Position numbers and translations under genes: made by a program
From: CAJQQY01 sp964352225
GTDB taxonomy: Bacteria; Bacteroidota; Bacteroidia; Chitinophagales; Saprospiraceae
Direction of reading: 5' to 3'
DNA: 8,121 bases
Assembly: GCA_964352225.1 (NCBI GenBank)
Contig: CAYGRM010000311.1
Location: 1-8,121, forward strand
The notes under the pieces: generated by a model
The model's input: the letters and a program-made list of their open reading frames with translations, nothing else
Databases searched by the model: none
Told to the model about the DNA's origin: nothing
Shown: piece by piece, positions 1-5,770 of the stretch
Layout of the letters: each line of letters opens with the position of its first letter
Numbering within the stretch: position 1 is the stretch's first letter

Positions 1-744
1 TGCGAGAAGTATTTCTCCAAAAACTGAAAAAACCTATGGAATTAATTTTCCATTGTTTCGATTAGAGATATCGTACGAGCTCATGACTTGCTACGGCAAC
101 ACTTAAATATTGAAGAAATTGAATTATGTATCGGTGGTTCTTGTGGAGGACATCAAGTCATGGAATATGCCTATTTACTTCCTGATAAAATTAAAAAAAT
201 TGCGCTATTAGCAACTAGTGCCAGAGAAACGGCTTGGGCGATTGCAACACACGCAGCCCAAAGATTAGCCATTCAGGCTGACTCTTCATGGCAAGATGAT
301 TCTGATCAAGCGGGAGAAAATGGATTGAAGGCAGCACGAGGTATGGCCTTGCTTGGTTATCGTACTTTCGATGCTTATATAAAAACCCAAACGGACGAAT
401 TAGAGAAGTTGGACAATTTCAAAGCTGCTTCCTACATTGAATATCAAGGTCAAAAACTACAAGATAGATTCTATGCTCAATGCTACTTTTCTTTGACGAA
501 AACTCTTGACACTCACAACGTAGGAAGGGAAAGAGGAGGCATTGAAACTGCCTTGAATAAATTAAAAATGCCTGCTTTTGTTTTATCCTTGGAAACAGAT
601 ATCCTAATTCCACCTGTTGAACAATTTCAATTAGCAGAACATCTGCCCAATGCTACTTTTGTATCGTTGGATTCTCCATTTGGACATGATGGTTTTTTAG
701 TGGAAGCGGAGACGATCAATGAACTCTTGATGGAATGGGTTTAA
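1..744 (+). CDS. metX: Homoserine O-acetyltransferase (MetX-like), 5'-truncated, with an apparent frameshift
   Basis: An alpha/beta-hydrolase-fold acyltransferase of the MetX family. The family transfers an acetyl group from acetyl-CoA to homoserine in cytoplasmic methionine biosynthesis. The nucleophile elbow GGSCGG is visible, with Ser at 139-141; many MetX proteins have Met where this one has Cys. The catalytic Asp is in SLETDILIPP (598-600) and the His in FGHDGF (685-687), so the triad is complete. Family blocks LKAARGMALLGYR, YQGQKL and DTHNVGR are also present. The start lies upstream of the window. Homology to the family block SINPKTGKPY...FPLLTIRD begins in frame 2 (SISPKTEKTYGINFPLF, positions 8-58) and continues in frame 1 from 58 (SIRDIVRAHDLLRQH). 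This implies one missing base near TTGTTTCG (53-60). Frame 1 upstream has stops at 25-27 and 43-45; frame 2 downstream stops at 104-106. The coding part after the shift is intact, so a sequence error or a very recent mutation fits better than an old pseudogene. The family call is firm; acetyl versus succinyl specificity is inferred. Confidence 0.88.
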
Positions 745-750
745 TAATGA

Positions 751-1329
751 TTATACATATCGTTGATCTAAACTAAATTTCTGTGGATGTTTGGGAGCTA
801 TTGTCTTATAAAATTCCATAATTTTTTTCATGTCCGCTTCTAAATTATCTGTAGGATGTAAAACTCCCCCAACACCTGCTATTTTTTTCTCATAATCTAA
901 ATAGCCAAAAGTAATCGGCACCTTGGCCATTTTTGCCACATGATAAAATCCCATTTTCCATTCCGTTCTCAATGAACGAGTTCCTTCAGGAGCGATGACC
1001 ATAGCTATTTCATCGAATTGCTTGAAGAAATCAGCCATTTGTTCGATCTGACTTTTTCGAGGTTTGTTTGGATCTTTTTTACTTCGATCTATCCCTAAAA
1101 ATCCTAAAGGCTTGGTGATCAAGCTTATCGGAAATTTAGTCATATTGTCTTTTACTGCGATTTTGACTGGAATCCCTAAAACTGCGAATGCTACTCTCAC
1201 CCAAATACCATCCCAATTGGTAGTATGAGGTGCAGCAATCATCACACTTCTCGATGACTCTTTCGGAAAATTAGGATCTACCGTCCAACCTCCTAAACGG
1301 AGCATTATTTTAGCTATTAACTTTAACAT
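751..1329 (-). CDS. PlsC-family lysophospholipid/glycerol acyltransferase (short form)
   Basis: A 192-residue acyltransferase of the PlsC/LPLAT superfamily. These enzymes move a fatty acyl chain from acyl-ACP or acyl-CoA onto a lysophospholipid or similar acceptor at the cytoplasmic face of the membrane. The catalytic block HTTNWD fits HX4D (His35, Asp40). GFLGIDRS (about 76-83) matches motif II, EGTRS (Glu115-Ser119) is the acceptor-phosphate-binding motif III, and KVPI (136-139) matches motif IV. The protein is shorter than a typical PlsC of about 240 residues because it lacks a long N-terminal membrane segment, so it may be a peripheral enzyme. Its true acceptor is unknown, which is why no symbol is given. 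ATG at 1327-1329 places the HX4D block about 35 residues in, as expected. The gene converges on metX with 6 bp between stops. It lies downstream of the FKBP gene on the same strand, but a strong terminator separates them, so it probably has its own promoter in 1330-1408. I found no clean TAnnTTTG there. Confidence 0.88.
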   Translation of the reverse strand: MLKLIAKIMLRLGGWTVDPNFPKESSRSVMIAAPHTTNWDGIWVRVAFAVLGIPVKIAVKDNMTKFPISLITKPLGFLGIDRSKKDPNKPRKSQIEQMADFFKQFDEIAMVIAPEGTRSLRTEWKMGFYHVAKMAKVPITFGYLDYEKKIAGVGGVLHPTDNLEADMKKIMEFYKTIAPKHPQKFSLDQRYV

Positions 1330-1408
1330 ATCGTAAAATTAATATTTTGTCATTGATATGAAAGTAAACAAAGAAAAGATTAGATTTTTTTTTCCTAGTC
1401 CAAAATAA

Positions 1409-1442
1409 AAAAAGGAGATAGTGGAATGACTATCTCCTTTTT
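1409..1442 (-). terminator. Rho-independent terminator of the FKBP gene
   Basis: A perfect 14-bp inverted repeat pairs AAAAAGGAGATAGT (1409-1422) with ACTATCTCCTTTTT (1429-1442) around a 6-nt loop (GGAATG). Read on the minus strand, the stem is followed by a T-rich tail (TTTTTTTATTTTG, including the end of the stem). It lies 74 nt past the FKBP stop codon, so it most likely ends that transcript and insulates the acyltransferase gene. The + strand copy also ends in TTTTT, but no + strand gene lies just upstream of it. Confidence 0.85.
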
Positions 1443-1516
1443 AATTAATTGAAAATCAAGGTTTTAGAATCTAATTATTCGAAAATCAATGATGAAAATT
1501 ATTTTTTCAATCAACC

Positions 1517-2206
1517 TTATTTTTTTACAATTTCGAGCAATTCAACGGTAAAAATTAAAGTCGAATTAGGTGGAATACTTCTAGAACCTCTTTCTCCATA
1601 AGCTAATTCAGATGGAATATAAAATTCGAATTTAGCACCGATGTTCATTAATTGAAGTCCTTCTGTCCAACCTTTTATCACTTGATTCAATCCAAATTCA
1701 GCAGGCTTCCCCCGTTGGTAGGAACTATCGAAAACAGTACCATCCAATAATTTTCCTTCATAATTAACCTTTACTTTGTCAGTCGCCAAGGGTTTTGCAC
1801 CGGTCCCTTGAGTAATTACTTTATATTGCAAGCCACTTGGAGTAGAACCCACCCCAGGTTTAATTTTATTATCATTGAGAAATTTCATTCCTGTAGCAGC
1901 ATTAATAATTGCCTCTTCCTCTTTTCTCTTTTTCTCTTCCCTTTGCCGTTCTTGTTGAGCTTTTTTCATAATAATTTGAGCAGTAGCTTCGTCAATTTTC
2001 TGTGACTCTGAAAACTGATCATCAATTCCATTTTTAAGAATATCTTTATTTACTTTCAAATCTTTCATTTGCTTTCCAATTAAGAAACCATAAGCATAAG
2101 CCATAGAATCTTGAAATGTTTTTAATTGATTTTCTTGTGCAAATGTATTGTTAGAAAAACTGCCCAAAAATATTAGTGTGGCAAAAGTGTAAATCAATTT
2201 CTTCAT
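1517..2206 (-). CDS. Exported FKBP-type peptidyl-prolyl cis-trans isomerase (FkpA/Mip-like)
   Basis: A 229-residue periplasmic folding catalyst that isomerises X-Pro peptide bonds. Residues 1-23 form a Sec signal peptide (MKK, hydrophobic core, then NTFA|QEN) with no lipobox Cys, so a soluble periplasmic product is likely. Residues about 30-115 resemble the FKBP N-terminal dimerisation domain (SMAYAYGFLIGKQMKD). It ends in a highly charged helix (RQREEKKRKEEE, about 88-98) likely to be coiled coil. Residues about 122-227 are the FKBP catalytic domain. By alignment with FKBP12 the pocket is kept: Tyr149, Phe159-Asp160, Arg165, Val176-Ile177, Trp180, Tyr203 and Phe219, with the block IPPNSTLIFTVELLEI. 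The N-domain plus C-domain layout is that of FkpA/Mip chaperone-isomerases. A canonical -7 element lies 45 nt upstream and a strong terminator 74 nt downstream, so this is probably a single-gene transcript. The ATG follows an A/T-rich leader without a Shine-Dalgarno sequence. Confidence 0.93.
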   Translation of the reverse strand: MKKLIYTFATLIFLGSFSNNTFAQENQLKTFQDSMAYAYGFLIGKQMKDLKVNKDILKNGIDDQFSESQKIDEATAQIIMKKAQQERQREEKKRKEEEAIINAATGMKFLNDNKIKPGVGSTPSGLQYKVITQGTGAKPLATDKVKVNYEGKLLDGTVFDSSYQRGKPAEFGLNQVIKGWTEGLQLMNIGAKFEFYIPSELAYGERGSRSIPPNSTLIFTVELLEIVKK

Positions 2207-2250
2207 TTTAATTATTTTTTTGAAAATATAATTTGTGTTTAAAAAAAAAG

Positions 2251-2258
2251 CAAAAATA
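2251..2258 (-). promoter_or_regulatory. Candidate -7 promoter element for the FKBP gene
   Basis: On the minus strand this octamer reads TATTTTTG, a perfect match to the Bacteroidota sigma -7 consensus TAnnTTTG. It sits 45 nt upstream of the FKBP ATG, implying a leader of roughly 35-40 nt. I do not see a good -33 TTTG at the usual spacing, and such octamers arise easily in AT-rich DNA, so this remains a candidate. Confidence 0.45.
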
Positions 2259-2481
2259 GTTTTTTTACGATGGAAAAAAACTTAACGAATGGTTAATTAA
2301 GGATATTTTTCATTAAAAAAATATTTAATATCAAAAATTGGGCTAGTTTTTAATTTCCCCCAACTCCCTTGAGGTAATCGATTTACTGAGCAGCAATTGA
2401 TTCTTAGATTATTTTTTTCCAATTTATTATCCTTAAAATTAGATAAATATAGACTTGCGAAAGAGATTGTCCCATGATTGA

Positions 2482-2489
2482 TATATTTG
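2482..2489 (+). promoter_or_regulatory. Candidate -7 promoter element for topB
   Basis: TATATTTG matches TAnnTTTG exactly on the + strand and faces topB. It would give a long leader of about 170 nt. The nearest upstream TTG (2455-2457) is 24 nt away, longer than the usual gap. A closer but imperfect candidate, TAATCTTG, lies at 2610-2617. Neither is compelling. Confidence 0.25.
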
Positions 2490-2667
2490 ATTTTTAAACT
2501 CGTGCCGATTCATTTCAAAAAAACTTAACCTCCTTACTTTTTCCACACTCTTTTACCTATTTTGGCATTTCATTTTTCTCGAAAAATAAAAAACAAAAAG
2601 ACCAAAAATTAATCTTGTTCTTTTATATATTTTACTACAATATTTTAAAAAAAAACAATACACTTAC

Positions 2668-5052
2668 ATGAAAGTATGCATTGCCGAAAAGCCAAGTGTC
2701 GCTCGTGAAATCGCAGCTATTCTGGGAGCAAAAACTCGAAAGGATGGATATTTCGAAGGCAACGGCTATGCAGTTACTTGGACTTTTGGACACTTCTGCA
2801 CCTTGCTAGAGCCCGACGAATATCAAGCACATTGGAAAAGATGGGATTTCAATTGTTTACCCATGTTACCCGAAAAATTTGAGACCAGACTCATGAAAGA
2901 CGCAGGGGTCAAAAAGCAGTTTGGCATCATCAAATCTTTATTTAAAAAAGCAGAAGTTGTGATCAATTGCGGTGATGCGGGGCAGGAAGGAGAACTCATC
3001 CAACGCTGGGTAATCAATGAAGCCAAATATAAAGGTAAAGTTTTGCGGCTTTGGATTTCGTCCTTGACCTCCGAAGCAATCAAAGATGGTTTCCAAAATT
3101 TGATGAACGCCAGTCAATTTGATAATCTATATTTTGCAGGTTTTTCCAGAGCAATTGGTGATTGGATTTTGGGAATGAATGCTACTAGATTGTACACCTT
3201 AAAATATGGTGGATACAAGCAAGTCCTCTCCATCGGTCGAGTCCAGACCCCAACTTTAGCGATGCTGGTTCAGCGACATCATGAAATCGCTAATTTCAAA
3301 CCTGAACCATTTTGGGAATTACAAACCCTTTATCGAGAAGTCATATTTAGTTGTGAAAAAGGAAAATTTCTCAAAAAAGAAGATGGAGACATTGCACTAG
3401 ACAATGTAAAAGATCATCCCTTCACCATCATCGAAGTCATCAAAAAAAATGGAAAGGAAACGCCTCCTCGTTTGTTTGATTTGACTAGTTTACAAGTTTA
3501 TTGTAATAAGCGATTTTCCTATTCCGCAGATCAAACTCTAAAAATCGTACAAAAACTCTATGAACAAAAAGTGGTGACTTACCCAAGGGTGGACACTACT
3601 TTTTTACCCAATGATGTGTATCCAAAGATTGGCGGAATTTTACAAAAAATGAATTCTTACAGTCAATTTATTCAGCCACTAATGGGCAAACCAATTCGGA
3701 AATCTACCAAAGTTTTTAATGATAAAAAAGTAACTGATCACCATGCCATTATTCCAACAGGTTTTGAAAAAAATCTAGTTTCGCAAGAGCAGAATGTGTA
3801 CGATGCCATCGCTCGAAGATTTATTGGTGCTTTTTATCCTGATTGTTTGGTGGCGAAAACGACCGTTCGAGGAGAGTCTAATGAAGTGACATTTAAGGCA
3901 CATGGAAAGGAAATTTTAAAAGAAGGCTGGCGAGTACTTTTTCCAAAACCTAAAAAAACGACTACCTCTTCCGACTCAGATTCGGACACAGATTCTGATG
4001 ATGATCAAAAGAAAAAAGAGGAAGAAGAAAGAATTTTGCCCAACTTCCAAAAGGGTGAATCAGGGCCACATGACCCGTCTTTATTAGAAAAAGTGACTTC
4101 TCCACCCAAAACCTACTCAGAAGGAACTTTACTGCGAGCGATGGAAACAGCAGGTAAAAGTGTAGATGATGACGAGCTCCGTGACTTGATGAAGGAGAAT
4201 GGAATTGGTCGTCCGTCTACTCGTGCAGCAATTATTGAAACCTTATTTCGAAGAAAATATATCGAACGAAAACGAAAGCAAATTCTGCCTACCGAAACTG
4301 GCATTCAACTGATCGACATCATCAATAATCCCATGTTGAAATCCGCCGAACTCACCGGTCAATGGGAAAAACAATTACGTGATATTGAGAACGGCGAATA
4401 CTCTCCCAAAACATTTATTGACAATATGAAAGGTATGGTTACGGAACTTGTCGATGAAGTGAGAATGGCAAAATCAGTCAAAATTTTTTCGGATGCAAAA
4501 CCAGATACTAAGTTTGCTAAAACGAAAAAACCTACTACTCCAAAAAATAAAATCGAAGGAGCTACTTGTCCAAAATGTCAGCAAGGAAAATTATTAAAAG
4601 GGAAAACGGCTTATGGCTGTAGTCGCTGGAAAGAAGGATGTAAATTTCTTTTACCCTTTTCATTTATGGCTAAAAAAATACCTGAGAAGCAATTGTCTCG
4701 ACTCATTGCTCAAGGTTCGACTATCCAAATCAGAGGGTTTAAAAAGGATGGGAAAAAAGTAGATGGCAATCTAAAGTTCAATGATAACTACGAGTTATTT
4801 TTAAAAGAAAAAGCAGCTCGAAAGGTGGGTAGCCAACAACTTAAAACTGCCTCGATAAAATCCAATAAGGACAAGATGCTTTGCCCAAAATGTGGCATTG
4901 GGAATGTGGTCAAAGGAAAAACTGCTTACGGTTGTAGCACTTGGCAAAATGGATGTACTTGGCGTTTCTCATTTGATGAGGTTAGAAAAAGGGCGGAGGG
5001 GAAAACGATGACTAAGGAGTTGGTGGAGAATATTTTGAAAGGATTGCGTTAA
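2668..5052 (+). CDS. topB: DNA topoisomerase III (type IA)
   Basis: A 794-residue type IA topoisomerase that cuts one DNA strand through a 5'-phosphotyrosine link to relax or decatenate DNA. Residues 1-135 are the Toprim domain, with Glu7 in AEKPS and the acidic motif DAGQEGE (Asp103, Glu107; Gly replaces the middle Asp of the usual DxDxE). GRVQTPTL (190-197) and DHHAIIPT (357-364) are family signatures. TYPRVDTTFL carries the catalytic Tyr305. SEGTLLRAME (484-493) and GIGRPSTR (512-519) complete the core. A Ser/Asp-then-Lys/Glu low-complexity tract (about 432-455) sits at the variable joint before LPNFQKGE. The C-terminus has two four-Cys zinc ribbons (Cys634, 637, 651, 658 and Cys739, 742, 756, 763) flanking a topoisomerase C-terminal-repeat-like segment (about 670-720). 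It is longer than E. coli TopB (653 residues) because of this tail and linker. The ATG at 2668 opens directly into the Toprim first strand. The leader is A-rich with no Shine-Dalgarno. The gene appears monocistronic. Confidence 0.95.
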   Translation: MKVCIAEKPSVAREIAAILGAKTRKDGYFEGNGYAVTWTFGHFCTLLEPDEYQAHWKRWDFNCLPMLPEKFETRLMKDAGVKKQFGIIKSLFKKAEVVINCGDAGQEGELIQRWVINEAKYKGKVLRLWISSLTSEAIKDGFQNLMNASQFDNLYFAGFSRAIGDWILGMNATRLYTLKYGGYKQVLSIGRVQTPTLAMLVQRHHEIANFKPEPFWELQTLYREVIFSCEKGKFLKKEDGDIALDNVKDHPFTIIEVIKKNGKETPPRLFDLTSLQVYCNKRFSYSADQTLKIVQKLYEQKVVTYPRVDTTFLPNDVYPKIGGILQKMNSYSQFIQPLMGKPIRKSTKVFNDKKVTDHHAIIPTGFEKNLVSQEQNVYDAIARRFIGAFYPDCLVAKTTVRGESNEVTFKAHGKEILKEGWRVLFPKPKKTTTSSDSDSDTDSDDDQKKKEEEERILPNFQKGESGPHDPSLLEKVTSPPKTYSEGTLLRAMETAGKSVDDDELRDLMKENGIGRPSTRAAIIETLFRRKYIERKRKQILPTETGIQLIDIINNPMLKSAELTGQWEKQLRDIENGEYSPKTFIDNMKGMVTELVDEVRMAKSVKIFSDAKPDTKFAKTKKPTTPKNKIEGATCPKCQQGKLLKGKTAYGCSRWKEGCKFLLPFSFMAKKIPEKQLSRLIAQGSTIQIRGFKKDGKKVDGNLKFNDNYELFLKEKAARKVGSQQLKTASIKSNKDKMLCPKCGIGNVVKGKTAYGCSTWQNGCTWRFSFDEVRKRAEGKTMTKELVENILKGLR

Positions 5053-5150
5053 TTATTTTGTAATGAAAAGTATAAATTTTGGATTGCAAAAAGAATTTGG
5101 CTCTTAAACAATTCTCGTGAATTTTAGGAACTCCAAAATAACGTTAGTAT

Positions 5151-5234
5151 TTTTTACCACATATACACATAGAAAACATAGTCCTCAGAACAATTACAGT
5201 TTTCTATATGCCCTATGTACCTATGTGGTAAAAA
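5151..5234. repeat. 84-bp palindromic intergenic repeat with ACATAG modules
   Basis: The ends form a perfect 13-bp inverted repeat: TTTTTACCACATA (5151-5163) and TATGTGGTAAAAA (5222-5234). Inside, each arm is built from 8-nt steps related to NACATAGN. The left arm reads CACATATA, CACATAGA, AAACATAG. The right arm, on the opposite strand, reads CACATAGG, TACATAGG, GCATATAG. Arms also share AGAAAAC next to the centre. The central loop (about 5183-5198) is unpaired. It lies 98 bp past the topB stop and 84 bp before the next start. A transcript would fold into a long imperfect hairpin that could end topB transcription or stabilise its 3' end. It has the look of a dispersed REP/MITE-like element, but no second copy lies in this window, so dispersal is unproven. 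Confidence 0.75.
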
Positions 5235-5318
5235 TGCATTTTAATAGTTCACAGGATTTGTCATAGAACCTAGAATTTTGATATCCATTTAATCAATTTT
5301 ATTACAAATTGACAACGA

Positions 5319-5681
5319 ATGAAGAATAAATATTTCAAGAATACTTTTGTAAAAGTGTTATTCATAATGTTAGGAACATTTCTTAGTTTAATTCTTATTT
5401 ACTCTTACCTTGATTTGTTTTTTTTTTATAAACCTATGGAATATGGAAAAGAGTATTCAGGAATAATAAAGTCAAAAATAGTTTCGAGATCAAATTCATT
5501 AATTTATCTTAATAATGAAAAGCTAATAATTCTTAGTTCTAGTAATGAGATGTATTCTCCATCTAATTTATGTTTATTTATAACAACTGGAGATTCATTG
5601 ATGAAGCCTGCATCTAGTGATACGCTCTATATACATAGTCAGAAAAAAGTATACTCTTTTGTTGTAAACTACCCACAATAA
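5319..5681 (+). CDS. Unrecognised small single-pass membrane protein
   Basis: A 120-residue protein I cannot assign. The N-terminus is basic (MKNKYFKNTFVK), followed by one strong hydrophobic helix at about 11-36 rich in Leu, Ile and Phe. A likely extracytoplasmic part of about 80 residues follows, with alternating hydrophobic and polar residues suggesting beta strands. It contains GDSLMKPASSDTLYIH (about 90-105). This layout (one helix, a YSGIIKSK-like strand, then a GDSxxK turn and a final strand) resembles small hypothetical proteins common in Bacteroidota; that is an impression, not a match. The gene is even richer in A and T than its neighbours and has long T runs, which may hint at a different origin. 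It lies between the palindromic repeat and the peptidase gene, 89 bp ahead of the latter. The ATG at 5319 is the only start that keeps the basic N-terminus before the helix. No Shine-Dalgarno is visible. Confidence 0.65.
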   Translation: MKNKYFKNTFVKVLFIMLGTFLSLILIYSYLDLFFFYKPMEYGKEYSGIIKSKIVSRSNSLIYLNNEKLIILSSSNEMYSPSNLCLFITTGDSLMKPASSDTLYIHSQKKVYSFVVNYPQ

Positions 5682-5724
5682 TGTAAAAACACTCCTTTTA
5701 CCTCCCCATTTCCCTACAATTTCC

Positions 5725-5732
5725 TAACTTCG
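5725..5732 (+). promoter_or_regulatory. Candidate -7 promoter element for the M1 peptidase gene
   Basis: TAACTTCG differs from TAnnTTTG at one base and lies 38 nt upstream of the peptidase ATG, a plausible leader length. No clear -33 TTTG is present at the usual distance. If it is real, the peptidase gene is transcribed separately from the small membrane protein gene upstream. Confidence 0.3.
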
Positions 5733-5770
5733 CTAAACAAAAAACAGACAATCGCATTTTAGATGATACA

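Larger units (their letters stand above)
2207..2667. other. Gene-free divergent intergenic region between the FKBP gene and topB
   Basis: This 461-bp stretch shows no convincing coding sequence on either strand. It is strongly AT-rich with many A and T runs. Besides the two candidate -7 elements it holds a 13-bp direct repeat, AAAAAAACTTAAC, at 2274-2286 and 2517-2529. It also holds a small palindrome, ATTTTTC-tc-GAAAAAT (2572-2587), nested inside an outer TTTTGG (2560-2565) / CCAAAA (2602-2607) pair. Both may be chance products of base composition. The region must carry the promoters of the two divergent genes. Confidence 0.6.

Noticed and set aside
1451..1490. Repeat of GAAAATCAA downstream of the FKBP gene (1451-1459 and 1481-1489)
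   Set aside because: Nine AT-rich bases repeated once in AT-rich DNA are expected by chance.
1808..2005. Plus-strand open frame antisense to the FKBP gene
   Set aside because: It is Phe/Ser/Leu-rich, as expected for the antisense of the charged Lys/Glu helix, and has no domain or leader.
2341..2580. Possible decayed gene in the FKBP-topB spacer
   Set aside because: All six frames are broken by frequent stops and I recognised no protein block, so there is no support for a pseudogene.
2823..3083. Minus-strand open frame inside topB
   Set aside because: It overlaps the conserved Toprim coding region, and its protein has no recognisable features; a shadow of topB.
5683..5701. GTAAAA / TTTTAC inverted pair just after the small membrane protein gene
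   Set aside because: A 6-bp AT-rich stem with no T tail is too weak to call a terminator.
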